From assembly GCA_947166385.1 (NCBI GenBank), contig CAMVEB010000011.1, positions 36,903 to 100,902 on the forward strand: a DNA stretch of 64,000 nt, in the 5' to 3' direction. A program made the position numbers and the translations under genes. This DNA is from an uncultured Clostridia bacterium (GTDB lineage Bacteria; Bacillota; Clostridia; Christensenellales; Aristaeellaceae). Of this stretch, positions 33,294-41,837 are shown in pieces. How positions within the stretch are numbered: the first letter of the stretch is position 1; the number at the start of each line of letters is the position of its first letter. The notes under the pieces were generated by a model that worked only from the letters and a program-made list of their open reading frames with translations, did no database searches and was not told where the DNA came from.

Positions 33294-33977
33294 TCAGCGA
33301 ATCTGTGCAGCCGGCACATATTCCCGGACGATATCCAGATATTCCGCCATCTGGCGGTCGGTCGGCGCATGGAGGCCCCCGAAGGGAACGGTATCCCGGT
33401 CCGTAAACTTCTGCAGGAAATAGCGCTTTGCGCCGCGGATCCACTCCCCGATTTCCCGGAAGGCTTCCCCGTCATGCAGCTCCGCCACTGTCGTTGTTCG
33501 GAACTCATAATCGGTTCTGCCTTCCATCAGTAGAGCAGCGCTTTCCCGGATGGGTGCCAGATCCAGCGTCTCCAGCCCGGCTGTCTGCGCATAGCGGGAG
33601 GGGGAATTCTTGATGTCCATCGCCACATAGTCCGCCAGGCCCCGGTCGACCATCTTCCGGAGCCGGTCCGGATGCATCCCGTTGGTGTCCAGTTTCAGAG
33701 GATATCCCATCGCCCGGATTCGTTCCGCGAGATCCGTCAGATCTTCCCGCAGCAGTGGTTCTCCGCCGGTCACTGCGACACCCTCCAGCAGGCCCTGGCG
33801 TTTCTTCAGGAAAGCCAGCAATTCATCCTCGTCCATAACTGCCGGGGCCGACCCGTCAATCAGCTCCGCGTTGTGACAGAAGGGACAGCGCATATCGCAC
33901 CCGCCCAGAAAAACCGTGCAGGCCACCTTTCCCGGGTAATCCAGCAGCGTCATTTTCTGCAGTCCGTGAATCTTCAT
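33294..33977 (-). CDS. nrdG: Anaerobic ribonucleotide reductase activating protein
   Basis: 227 residues, a radical SAM enzyme with C27-x3-C31-x2-C34 (CDMRCPFC), VTGGEPLLREDL and the KLDTNG strand. It uses reduced [4Fe-4S] and S-adenosylmethionine to make the glycyl radical on NrdD. The N-terminus KIHGLQKMTLLDYPGKVACT fits the NrdG2-type family. The start is ATG 33977. It lies upstream of nrdD, the reverse of the common nrdD-nrdG order, with a second promoter in the 156-bp gap. Confidence 0.95.
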   Translation of the reverse strand: MKIHGLQKMTLLDYPGKVACTVFLGGCDMRCPFCHNAELIDGSAPAVMDEDELLAFLKKRQGLLEGVAVTGGEPLLREDLTDLAERIRAMGYPLKLDTNGMHPDRLRKMVDRGLADYVAMDIKNSPSRYAQTAGLETLDLAPIRESAALLMEGRTDYEFRTTTVAELHDGEAFREIGEWIRGAKRYFLQKFTDRDTVPFGGLHAPTDRQMAEYLDIVREYVPAAQIR

Positions 33978-34011
33978 GCTCTTCTTTCCTCCGGTTTCTT
34001 TCCTGTTTATT

Positions 34012-34040
34012 ATTTTAGGAGACCTGCCCTTGCCCGTCAA
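34012..34040 (-). promoter_or_regulatory. nrdG promoter
   Basis: Minus strand TTGACG (34035-34040), 17-bp spacer, TAAAAT (34012-34017). Its -35 overlaps that of the divergent AEC-gene promoter. Confidence 0.75.
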
Positions 34041-34058
34041 CCCCGGATGATGTATACT
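34030..34058 (+). promoter_or_regulatory. Promoter of the AEC permease gene
   Basis: TTGCCC (34030-34035), 17-bp spacer, TATACT (34053-34058), 26 bases before the ATG at 34085. Confidence 0.65.
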
Positions 34059-34084
34059 TGGTAAAAATGGAGAGGAGTTGCTTC

Positions 34085-35014
34085 ATGACCGGCTTTGATG
34101 TCACTTTCAGCAATGTACTGCTGACGCTTGTTTACCTGCTGCCCGGTTTCCTGTTGTACAAGGGCGGAAAAGTCCGGCCGGAGCATATGTCCAGCGTCAG
34201 TGCGATCCTGCTGTATGTCTGCGGGCCCTGTATGTTCCTGAACGCGCTCACAAATCTGGATGCGTCTGTTGTTCTTTCCGTGCGAATGCTCCTGTTCCTT
34301 CTGATTTCGTTTTTTGCGGAGCTGGCCCTGCTGCTGGTGTTGTATGCCCTGGCCGGCCGGCGGCGGGGAGAATTCCGCTGGCGGATGCTGGCCATCGCCT
34401 CCGTCAGCGGCAATACCGGCTTCTTTGGCCTTCCTATTGTACAGGCCCTGTTTCCGGATTCTCCGGAGGCTGCCGCCTACTCCTGCATGTTCTGCGTATC
34501 CCTGAATATTCTGGCCTGGACTGTCGGCGTTTTCACGCTCACCGGAGAAAAGAAGTATATCTCCTTCCGGGCGGCTTTCCTGAATCCCACTGTACTGGCC
34601 GTACTGGCCGGGTTCGCGCTGTACCTGATGCAGGCAAAGCACTGGATGCCTGAACTGGTCCGCGGCGGCATCCGGACCGTAGGCGCCATGTCCACGCCGC
34701 TGTGCCTGTTTATCCTGGGCATCCGCCTGGCCACCATGAACCTGAAGCAGCTGTTCACGCAGCCGTTTGTTTATGGGATCGCAGCTGCGAAACTGCTGCT
34801 GTTCCCGTTGTTCTGCTACGCGCTGGTTGTTTTCCTGCCCCTGCCTCCTGTATTCCGGGCATCGATGCTGGTTCTGGGCGCCGCACCCTGCGCCAGCGTC
34901 ATTCTCAATCTGGCGGAAATGCACAACAGCGGCCAGGAACTGGCCGCCAACTGTGCCCTGCTCTCCACGCTGCTGAGCCTGGTCACCATTCCGCTGCTCA
35001 GTCTGCTGCTCTGA
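34085..35014 (+). CDS. AEC-family (auxin-efflux-carrier-like) transporter
   Basis: 309 residues with ten hydrophobic helices in two halves. SVSGNTGFFGLPIVQALFP carries the NxGFxGxP motif of the AEC/MleP family. The C-terminal GAAPCASVILNLAEM is the matching helix of the second half. Bacterial members move malate, other organic acids or amino acids; the substrate is unknown here. The ATG at 34085 has GGAGAGGAG about nine bases upstream. It is divergent from nrdG and monocistronic, with a hairpin after its stop. Confidence 0.9.
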   Translation: MTGFDVTFSNVLLTLVYLLPGFLLYKGGKVRPEHMSSVSAILLYVCGPCMFLNALTNLDASVVLSVRMLLFLLISFFAELALLLVLYALAGRRRGEFRWRMLAIASVSGNTGFFGLPIVQALFPDSPEAAAYSCMFCVSLNILAWTVGVFTLTGEKKYISFRAAFLNPTVLAVLAGFALYLMQAKHWMPELVRGGIRTVGAMSTPLCLFILGIRLATMNLKQLFTQPFVYGIAAAKLLLFPLFCYALVVFLPLPPVFRASMLVLGAAPCASVILNLAEMHNSGQELAANCALLSTLLSLVTIPLLSLLL

Positions 35015-35032
35015 AAAGGAAAAAGAGAAAAC

Positions 35033-35069
35033 AAAACGGGCGCGTCCATGGATCGGCCGCGTCCGTTTT
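35033..35069 (+). terminator. Terminator between the AEC gene and the AraC regulator gene
   Basis: Stem AAAACGGGCGCG / CGCGTCCGTTTT (35033-35044 and 35058-35069) with one mismatch and a 13-base loop. The T run comes from the arm itself. The A-rich left side lets it serve the convergent gene too. Confidence 0.7.
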
Positions 35070-35076
35070 GCCGTTC

Positions 35077-35982
35077 TTAATAGGTTCCGTAGATCGCCCT
35101 GTACTGGGTCGGCGTGCATCCCTTCTTTTCCCGGAAAACCCGGTTGAAGGTCGCCACGCTGCCGAATCCGCTTTCGATGGCTACATCCTTCATGGATCGA
35201 TTGCTCCGGATCAGCAGATCCATCGCAACCTGAATCCGTTTCTGACACACATAGTCCTTAAAGGAATAGCCGGTTTGTTTCTTGAAGGAGCGGGAGAAAT
35301 AATAGCGGCTGAATCCGGCAAACTCTGCCACATCATCCAGGGAAAGATCCTCCTGGTAATGGCTGTTGATATAGCCCATAGCTGCCGTAATCACTTCGGA
35401 ATCCACCCCGCCGACCGGCTCCCGCTGCTTCAGGCGCGCGCTGGTCAGGTAATGCTGCCCCAGCACCGCGTAGATCTGCAGGATATAGCCATAGCAGGCG
35501 GTGTTCCACATCGCGTCGTTCCGCTCATAGATCCCCTGGGCTTTCAGCAGCAGTTCCCGCACCCGTTCATGGGCTTCCGATCCATCGTGCAGGTAGAAGA
35601 CGCGGTTAAACTGCTGCATCATGATCTTGATATCCCGCATGCCGAATACAGTCTCCGGTTCAAACAGGAAAAGATATCTGGCGCTGTTTTCCCCCATGTT
35701 CAGGGAATGAAGATGATCCGGCGGGATAATCAGCGCCTCGCCACGCCGGACCTGGTAGGGCGTTCCGTTCACAGTGTATTCCACGACGCCTTCCAGCGTC
35801 AGGCAGATTTCCACCGCTGAGTGGTCATGTGATTCGTATCTCCAGGGCACATCTGAATACCACACCCGGAAGGAAGAATCATCCGGATAGGTGACGTACT
35901 CGCGGCGTCCCTGCATCACCCGAAAGCCATCCTCATAGCGGGCAGCCCGGACAGGCGTTTCCCTTCTCCTCATCTCTGACAC
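35077..35982 (-). CDS. AraC-family transcriptional regulator
   Basis: 301 residues. The N-terminal cupin-like ligand domain (about 20-150) includes HDHSAVEICLTLEGVVEYTVN and PYQVRRGEALIIPPDHLH. The C-terminal pair of helix-turn-helices (about 195-300) includes LSLDDVAEFAGFSRYYFSRSFKKQ and MKDVAIESGFGSVATFNRVF. These regulators activate sugar-use genes when the cupin binds a sugar. The gene is the last of a same-strand run after the sugar-ABC genes (25 bp from the permease stop), so it likely senses the transported sugar. The start may be GTG 35982 or ATG 35973, nine bases shorter. Confidence 0.92.
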   Translation of the reverse strand: MSEMRRRETPVRAARYEDGFRVMQGRREYVTYPDDSSFRVWYSDVPWRYESHDHSAVEICLTLEGVVEYTVNGTPYQVRRGEALIIPPDHLHSLNMGENSARYLFLFEPETVFGMRDIKIMMQQFNRVFYLHDGSEAHERVRELLLKAQGIYERNDAMWNTACYGYILQIYAVLGQHYLTSARLKQREPVGGVDSEVITAAMGYINSHYQEDLSLDDVAEFAGFSRYYFSRSFKKQTGYSFKDYVCQKRIQVAMDLLIRSNRSMKDVAIESGFGSVATFNRVFREKKGCTPTQYRAIYGTY

Positions 35983-36007
35983 CAGACTGCCCCCTTCCTT
36001 TGGTCCA

Positions 36008-36934
36008 TCAGCCCTTCACGCTGCCAAGTGCCATACCGGTCACAAAGTACTTCTGCAGGAACGGATAAACAACCAGAATCGGAACTGCGGAGATCACGGT
36101 GATTGCAGAGCGGACCGTAATCGGCGTGGTTTTTGATTTCTGCTGCGCGGCCAGCGCCTCCGCCGTACTGGCCGCAGCGTTGGACGCCTGGTTCTGGGTC
36201 GTAGCCAGTTTCATCTTCAGCAGATACTGCATGCTGTACAGATCTTTCTTGCTGCCGTTATACAGGTAAGTATCAAACCAGCTGTTCCAGGCGCCGACAG
36301 CCACAAACAGTGCGACCGTCGCCATAACCGGGAGACACAGCGGCAGGATAATCTGATAGTAGGCTCTCAGGTCGCCCGCGCCGTCAATCTTGGCGGATTC
36401 CACCAGTGCTTCCGGCAGGCCGGCGATGTAGGTCCGGATCACGATCATGTTGAAGCAGGAGAACATTGCGGGAATAATATAGACCCAGTACGTGTTCTTG
36501 AGGCCCAGCGTTTTCGAGATCAGCAGATAGTTCGGAATCAGACCGGCGTTGATGTACATGGTGAACACCAGCACCAGCGTGATAAACTTCCGCAGAACAT
36601 ATTCCCGGCGGGACAGGGCATAAGCCAGCATCCCGGTCCAGAACAGATTCAGGAAAGTGGTCAGAATCGTCTTGGAGAAGGAAATCCAGAAGGCCTGGTA
36701 AATCGCGGGATCCTTTACCAGGGAATCATAGGAGTCCAGACTCCACACCCGGGGCCATAGACCGATGCCGCCCTTGACGGCATCGAGGCCGTCGTTGAAA
36801 GAATAGGCCAGCGTGTTCAGCACCGGATACAGGGTGAGGAAACACAGCAGAACCAGGACAATGGTATTCACAATCGGGAATGCGATATCTCTGCGTTTTT
36901 TGGTGCCCGGATTTTTAATTGCAGCCGTAGTCAT
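36008..36934 (-). CDS. Carbohydrate ABC transporter permease (LplC-like, CUT1)
   Basis: 308 residues, six helices. The cytoplasmic EAA loop is LPEALVESAKIDGAGDLRAYYQIILPL. N-terminal VNTIVLVLLCFLTLYPVLNTLAYSFND and C-terminal LQKYFVTGMALGSVKG are typical of the LplC/YtcP branch. It forms the membrane pore with the LplB-like partner and imports an oligosaccharide, likely a plant-cell-wall fragment in this branch. A helix-breaking Gln/Ala-rich stretch near 230-255 lies in the middle of the sequence. It sits 13 bp after the partner gene. The ATPase is not encoded here; CUT1 systems often share MsmX-type ATPases. Confidence 0.93.
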   Translation of the reverse strand: MTTAAIKNPGTKKRRDIAFPIVNTIVLVLLCFLTLYPVLNTLAYSFNDGLDAVKGGIGLWPRVWSLDSYDSLVKDPAIYQAFWISFSKTILTTFLNLFWTGMLAYALSRREYVLRKFITLVLVFTMYINAGLIPNYLLISKTLGLKNTYWVYIIPAMFSCFNMIVIRTYIAGLPEALVESAKIDGAGDLRAYYQIILPLCLPVMATVALFVAVGAWNSWFDTYLYNGSKKDLYSMQYLLKMKLATTQNQASNAAASTAEALAAQQKSKTTPITVRSAITVISAVPILVVYPFLQKYFVTGMALGSVKG

Positions 36935-36947
36935 GGTATCACCTCCG

Positions 36948-37907
36948 TCAAATCAGCGTCTCTTCATCCAGGAGCTTGGCAATCCGGTTGGCGCCGAGCA
37001 GGAGGAGGATACCGACGAGACTCTTGAACATACCGGCCGCGACGCCGTACGCGTAATGCGGTCTGCTTCCGCCGAAGCTGTAGATCATGACGAACACGTC
37101 GATCGTGTCCGAATACTTCATGACCAGGCCGTTCCGCATCAGGTACTGCATTTCGAATCCTGCCTCCAGCAGATGGCCGATGTTCATGATCAGCAGCACC
37201 ATGAACGTGGACTTAATGCCGGGCAGCGTCACATGCAGGATGCGCTGGAAACGCCCCGCCCCGTCAATGGCTGCCGCTTCATAAAGGCTGGGATCGATGG
37301 AAGTCATGGCCGCGATGTAGATAATCGTGCCCCAGCCGACTTCCTTCCAGACATTGATCACGCCGACCAGCCACCAGAAGTATTCTCCCTTGCCCAGGAA
37401 GAACACCGGTTCCTTGACCAGGCCCAGGCCCAGCAGCAGTTCGTTGATCGCGCCGTTGCTGGAGAAGATGTTCTGCGCCATACTGACCACGATAACCATG
37501 GACAGGAAGTGCGGCAGATATGTGACCGTCTGCACCGTCCGCTTGAATCTGCGGTTCCGCACCTCGTTCAGCAACACGGCCAGCAGCACGGCGGATACCG
37601 TACCGAACACCAGGTTGATAAGGCTCATGGCGAGCGTGTTGCGGATAGAAAGGAGGAAGTCGTTATTGCTGAACAGCCATTTGAAATTGTCCAGGCCTAC
37701 CCAGGGACTGTTCGCAAACCCTTTCTTGGTCGAGTAATCCTGGAAGGCTGTCATCCATCCCCACAATGGTGCATAGTTGAACAGCAGCACATACAACAGC
37801 ATGGGGACGGACATGATGATCAGTTGCCACTGTCTGCCGAGCTTGGTAAAGAATCCGGGCTTCTTTACCGATCCTGCCCCGCCATTGCCGATTGAACGAG
37901 CGGTCAT
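36948..37907 (-). CDS. Carbohydrate ABC transporter permease (LplB-like, CUT1)
   Basis: 319 residues, six helices. MSVPMLLYVLLFNYAPLWGWMTAFQDY is the signature N-terminus of LplB/YtcB-type proteins. The EAA loop is SLYEAAAIDGAGRFQRILHVTLPGI. It pairs with the downstream permease. It begins 72 bp after the solute-binding protein gene, past a GC-rich hairpin that may reduce expression of the two permeases. GGAGAAAGAGACA precedes its ATG. Confidence 0.94.
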   Translation of the reverse strand: MTARSIGNGGAGSVKKPGFFTKLGRQWQLIIMSVPMLLYVLLFNYAPLWGWMTAFQDYSTKKGFANSPWVGLDNFKWLFSNNDFLLSIRNTLAMSLINLVFGTVSAVLLAVLLNEVRNRRFKRTVQTVTYLPHFLSMVIVVSMAQNIFSSNGAINELLLGLGLVKEPVFFLGKGEYFWWLVGVINVWKEVGWGTIIYIAAMTSIDPSLYEAAAIDGAGRFQRILHVTLPGIKSTFMVLLIMNIGHLLEAGFEMQYLMRNGLVMKYSDTIDVFVMIYSFGGSRPHYAYGVAAGMFKSLVGILLLLGANRIAKLLDEETLI

Positions 37908-37930
37908 TGTCTCTTTCTCCTCTCAATAAA

Positions 37931-37964
37931 GCGAGGGGGGGAGAGATGAATCCCTCCCCCTCGC
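37931..37964 (-). terminator. Intercistronic hairpin after the solute-binding protein gene
   Basis: Arms GCGAGGGGG and CCCCCTCGC (37956-37964 and 37931-37939 region) form a strong GC stem between the binding-protein and permease genes, followed on the minus strand by TTTATT. Such hairpins stabilise the upstream mRNA or terminate part of it, so that binding protein exceeds permease. Confidence 0.7.
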
Positions 37965-37978
37965 GTGGATACTGGGAA

Positions 37979-39652
37979 TTACTGATACCGTTCCGGATAA
38001 ACCTGCTTCAGGATTTCTTCATGCATGAAGTTGGCGTAGATTTCAGAATAGGGAGCCATTTCAGCGACGAATGCCGCCCAGTTGGCATCGAAGTCAGCTT
38101 CGTCACCGGAGATGATCTTCGGCAGCCATTCAACCTGCAGCTGCAGCCACTTCTGATAATCGGTGTCGATCGGTCCCTTGTCGATCTGCCAGGCTTCTCC
38201 GTAGGGAGCCAGCTCGATCGGCGGGGCAAACAGCTCTTCAATCGCGCTGATGCCGAGCTTCTCGTACAGGGCCTTGTCGTAGTCAGACAGGTTCGCGTTC
38301 CGGATTTCGGGCTGCAGGTCAGGAGACCAGCTGTTGCCGTTGTCCATGGTACCGGCCTTCTTGGGCGCGGAGGTGAAGATGGCGTCAGCCTTGTTGGCGC
38401 GGACCCACTCGCTGTCGGAGCGCTGCTGATACTGCTCGGCGGTCATGTTCATGCGGCCGTTTTCATCGGTGTACCAGTCTTCGCCTTCAATACCCCACTG
38501 GAGCAGAATCTGCCACTCATCGGAGAGCAGGGTGTCCAGCAGCTGAACCAGGCGTTCCGGATCGTCAGCGGTCTTGGCAATGCCGAAGCCGCGGTCACGG
38601 TTGATGACGCCGGCGTTGATGTAATGCTCGGACAGATCCCAGTTTTCAGAGGGCAGCGCGATGCCTTCCAGATCGCTTGCAGAATACATCAGCGGGATGG
38701 GCAGGAAGGTCTCGGCATAGCGCTTCTCATTCGTCAGAGACGCGGTCGCGGAACCGAAGTCCCAGGCCTGGTCGAACATACCCAGCACATGGCCGTTGGC
38801 CAGCTCGTTGGTGTACTGTTCAAAGTTCATAACGAAGGTGTCGGGGCTGATCAGTCCCTTGTGGTATTCTTCGTTCAGCTTCTTATAGTAGGGGATCGCG
38901 TAGTCTTTGTCTACGAAGGTCCAGGTCGCGAATTCCGGATCATGCACGTCAACGATGACTTCACCGTCGTTCGGGCGGCCCATCAGGTGCTGCACGGGGT
39001 TGATCAGGCAGAACCGGCGCCAGTCTTCGCACAGGATGGCGAATCCGGTGTAGGGGGTGCCGTCGTCCGCGGTGGGATTTTCTTTGATGTAGCCCTCGAT
39101 CACGTCGAAGTACTCATTCAGGGTCTTCGGAACCACATAGTTGTTCCACTCGATGACTTTCTTCTGGAGGAAGAAGGAAGGTCCGTTGTAGGAAACGATG
39201 TTCTGGTTGTAGGTCACGCCGTAGTTCGGGATGACATACAGAGCGCCGTCATGGTCGTTCAGCAGCTGCTCGAGGTTAACGTTGGTGCCGTGCAGATGCC
39301 GCCAGATGTTGGGGGTCTTTTCTTCGCTGATGTAATCCATGAAGTTGATCAGCACATCAGCCGCTTCAACCTGCTCATTGCTGTTGCCGCCGTCAAACAG
39401 ATCGGGCTGTTTGTCGTCTTCGCACTTCAGCGTCAGTGTCTGGTTCAGGTCGCCCGCCAGGAACTCGATTTCGAACGTGATGCCGAGCTCGTCAGCGATC
39501 TTTTTGTACATTTTGTTGTCGTCCGTGGGCTGATCGCCGGGATCGCCTTTGAACACGGTCACGGTGATGGGGGTCGGCGCTTCCGCGATCACAGCGGGAA
39601 CCAGCGCCAGCATCATTGCCAGTACGAGCAACGCAGCCAGGATTTTCTTCAT
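37979..39652 (-). CDS. Extracellular solute-binding protein of the sugar ABC transporter
   Basis: 557 residues. The signal peptide MKKILAALLVLAMMLALVPA ends near VIA-EAP, a signal peptidase I site. There is no lipobox Cys, which is unusual for a Gram-positive binding protein that must stay at the membrane. The mature part begins ITVTVFKGDPGDQPTDD and is Asp/Glu-rich, as in the large LplA-type family. It captures the oligosaccharide for the two permeases. The sugar is not deducible. It is first gene of the transporter unit, read from the promoter at 39706-39735. Confidence 0.9.
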   Translation of the reverse strand: MKKILAALLVLAMMLALVPAVIAEAPTPITVTVFKGDPGDQPTDDNKMYKKIADELGITFEIEFLAGDLNQTLTLKCEDDKQPDLFDGGNSNEQVEAADVLINFMDYISEEKTPNIWRHLHGTNVNLEQLLNDHDGALYVIPNYGVTYNQNIVSYNGPSFFLQKKVIEWNNYVVPKTLNEYFDVIEGYIKENPTADDGTPYTGFAILCEDWRRFCLINPVQHLMGRPNDGEVIVDVHDPEFATWTFVDKDYAIPYYKKLNEEYHKGLISPDTFVMNFEQYTNELANGHVLGMFDQAWDFGSATASLTNEKRYAETFLPIPLMYSASDLEGIALPSENWDLSEHYINAGVINRDRGFGIAKTADDPERLVQLLDTLLSDEWQILLQWGIEGEDWYTDENGRMNMTAEQYQQRSDSEWVRANKADAIFTSAPKKAGTMDNGNSWSPDLQPEIRNANLSDYDKALYEKLGISAIEELFAPPIELAPYGEAWQIDKGPIDTDYQKWLQLQVEWLPKIISGDEADFDANWAAFVAEMAPYSEIYANFMHEEILKQVYPERYQ

Positions 39653-39705
39653 GGTTTTTCTCCTCCGTTTAATATGTATTTTGGCACTCCGTGCCTTCTG
39701 AGCAT

Positions 39706-39735
39706 ATTATGCGATAATTGTACGTACCTTCGCAA
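39706..39735 (-). promoter_or_regulatory. Promoter of the sugar-ABC operon
   Basis: Minus strand TTGCGA (39730-39735), 18-bp spacer, CATAAT (39706-39711). The spacer contains the GTACGTAC operator core at 39718-39727, so repressor binding would block polymerase directly. The 425-bp gap 39653-40077 also holds the palindrome at 39801-39814; I see no gene in it. Confidence 0.65.
39718..39727. promoter_or_regulatory. Operator-like TTGTACGTAC in the sugar-ABC promoter spacer
   Basis: Shares the 10-base core with the full palindrome at 23303-23314. The right arm here reads ACCTT instead of ACAAG, so it is a weaker version. Confidence 0.55.
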
Positions 39736-39800
39736 TGGCTCATTCGGTCATATTTGCTCAATTATTGCTCTCTTGTTTTGCAGATTTTGTCCGTACTATT

Positions 39801-39814
39801 TGCAAACGTTTGCA
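39801..39814. promoter_or_regulatory. Perfect palindrome TGCAAACGTTTGCA (LacI-family-type operator)
   Basis: A 14-bp palindrome with central CG, the usual form of LacI/CcpA-family operators. It lies about 65 bases upstream of the sugar-ABC -35 and between that promoter and the end of ddh. Catabolite control or a dedicated LacI regulator are possible. No lacI-type gene is present. Confidence 0.6.
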
Positions 39815-40077
39815 TGTGATAATTGGTTTCTTTTTCAACATTTTCCTTGATTTTCAACATTTTCAGCCTCTTTTCCCGCTTCTTTTTCCTCTTTTCGGAC
39901 AACAAAAAGTGAGATGTTCCTTCAAAACATCTCACCTCATGAATCAGTCACTCTTTTGCGAAGTATCCGTAATTGTTGCTCCCGTTGCTTTTCCCTACCG
40001 AATATTGCGGTTTGTCTGGGATTCCGGTTTTTTGTTCGGTTACATTCCCCGCCGTGAGCTTTTCCGGCAGATATCCG

Positions 40078-41055
40078 TCACAGCAGTTTCTTCCGGATTT
40101 CTTCCGGAGAAAGGGGGCTCAGATCTGCCGGCGCCACGTCGAAAAGCGTCTTGCAGCCGAAGATACCCCGGCTGTTCATCCGCCCCACCGCGCGGGCGCA
40201 GGCCACCAGCACAGAGCCCGTGAATTCCGGATTGGAATCCAGTTTCAGGGAAAACTCCATTACATGGCGGTGTTTTCCGCTTTCCCCGGTCGATCCGCTG
40301 CGGATCACCTGCCCGCCGTGAGGCAGTTCCGCGTGATCCCGTTTCATTTCCTCTTCCGTGATGAAGGTGACCGACGTATCGTAATCGGCAAAGTAGTTGG
40401 GCATCTCCCGAATCTGCTTTTCAATCAAAGCCCTGTCCGCGCCATCCTCCGCGACCACATAGCACTCCCGGGTATGCTTCTGGCGGGTGGTCAGGTCCGG
40501 ATCTGCGCCGCTGCGGACCTGTTCCAGTGCTTCCGGTACCGGCACGGTATATTGCCGCGCATCCCGCACACCGGGAATCCGGCGGATCGCGTCGCTGTGA
40601 CCCTGGCTGACGCCGCGGCCCCAGAAGGTATAATCCCTGCCCTCCGGCAGGACAGTGTTCATATACAGCCGGGCCAGGGAGAACAGGCCGGGATCCCAGC
40701 CCGCGCTGATCAGTGCGGTATGCCCTGTGGTCATCGCCGCCTTCTCCACCCGGGCAAAATGCTCCGGAATCCTGGCATGGGTGTCAAAGGAATCGATGAC
40801 ATTAAAATGCCGGGCCAGGCAGGGAGTCATCTCTGGCAGGTCAGACGCGCTGCCGCCGCAGATAATCATGACGTCAATCACCGTTGTGAAGTCTTCCGCC
40901 GTATCCGCCGCGTAGACCGGTATCCCGGTCACTGTCTTCAAGGAGGAGGGATCCCGCCGGGTAAACACGCCGACAATTTCCATATCGGGGTTCTGCCGCA
41001 GAGCCGCCTCCACACCTCTGCCAAGGTTGCCGTATCCGTAAATTCCGATTTTCAT
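40078..41055 (-). CDS. ddh: meso-Diaminopimelate D-dehydrogenase
   Basis: 325 residues. The N-terminal Rossmann motif is MKIGIYGYGNLGRGVEAAL. Family signatures are FDTHARIPEHFARVEK, SAGWDPGLFSLARLYMN and WGRGVSQGHSDAIRRIPGV. It reductively aminates tetrahydrodipicolinate to meso-DAP with NADPH in one step, bypassing the succinylase or acetylase branches. The start is ATG 41055. It is last in the dapA-dapB-ddh unit, 41 bp after dapB. Its product feeds LysA (7286-8569) and peptidoglycan. Confidence 0.95.
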   Translation of the reverse strand: MKIGIYGYGNLGRGVEAALRQNPDMEIVGVFTRRDPSSLKTVTGIPVYAADTAEDFTTVIDVMIICGGSASDLPEMTPCLARHFNVIDSFDTHARIPEHFARVEKAAMTTGHTALISAGWDPGLFSLARLYMNTVLPEGRDYTFWGRGVSQGHSDAIRRIPGVRDARQYTVPVPEALEQVRSGADPDLTTRQKHTRECYVVAEDGADRALIEKQIREMPNYFADYDTSVTFITEEEMKRDHAELPHGGQVIRSGSTGESGKHRHVMEFSLKLDSNPEFTGSVLVACARAVGRMNSRGIFGCKTLFDVAPADLSPLSPEEIRKKLL

Positions 41056-41096
41056 GATGCGTTCCGCCTTTCTGCCAGTCATCCCGCTGTCCGGAC

Positions 41097-41837
41097 TTAT
41101 CCCTCCAGCAGATCCTTCATATCATACAGTCCAGGTGCTTTCCCCGCCAGGAAGGCCGCTGCCTTCAGGCTGCCCTCAGCGAAAACGCCCCGGCTGAATG
41201 CTTCATGTTTCAGGGTGATCCGCTCGTTCTGCGTGCCGATCATCACTTCATGCACGCCCACAATATTTCCCATCCGGACGGCATGGATCCCCACTTCATC
41301 CTTCGTTCGTTTGCCCTGGCCGCTGCGCCCGGTTACGGCTTCCGCCGCCGGCCGGACTTCTTTCACGGCCTGGAACAGAGAAAGCGCAGTTCCGCTGGGA
41401 GCGTCCAGTTTGCGGTCATGATGCTGCTCAATAATTTCTATTTCCCCGTCTGGATACAGAGCCGCCGCCCGTTTCACAAGATCGGTCAGCACAGCGATCC
41501 CCAGGGAGTAATTCGCCGCCAGGAAGATCGGGATCTTCCCCGCCGCATCCCGAATCCGGGATTTTTCTTCCTCGGTCTGCCCTGTGGTGGCTAACACGAC
41601 CGGCAGATTCCGCGTTTCGGCAAAGTCCAGCAGTTCGCCTGTCAGGCTGTGGTGGCTGAAGTCAATGATTACATCGGCATCCGCGGGACATTCCCCGAAG
41701 GTTTTCACGCAGATGCCCTCCGATGCGGAAATCATCGGATCCACGCCGGCAATGATCTCAGCGCCTTCCGCCCGCTCCGCGCATTCCCGGACTTCCCGGC
41801 CCATATGCCCGGTATACCCGACCAGAATAATTTTCAT
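41097..41837 (-). CDS. dapB: 4-Hydroxy-tetrahydrodipicolinate reductase
   Basis: 246 residues. KIILVGYTGHMGREV is the dinucleotide-binding N-terminus. VIIDFSHHSLT and the substrate motif EIIEQHHDRKLDAPSGTAL (catalytic His and Lys) identify DapB. It reduces HTPA to tetrahydrodipicolinate. It overlaps the end of dapA by 4 bp (ATGA), so translation is coupled. Slightly short of some DapB proteins but all core motifs are present. Confidence 0.97.
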   Translation of the reverse strand: MKIILVGYTGHMGREVRECAERAEGAEIIAGVDPMISASEGICVKTFGECPADADVIIDFSHHSLTGELLDFAETRNLPVVLATTGQTEEEKSRIRDAAGKIPIFLAANYSLGIAVLTDLVKRAAALYPDGEIEIIEQHHDRKLDAPSGTALSLFQAVKEVRPAAEAVTGRSGQGKRTKDEVGIHAVRMGNIVGVHEVMIGTQNERITLKHEAFSRGVFAEGSLKAAAFLAGKAPGLYDMKDLLEG

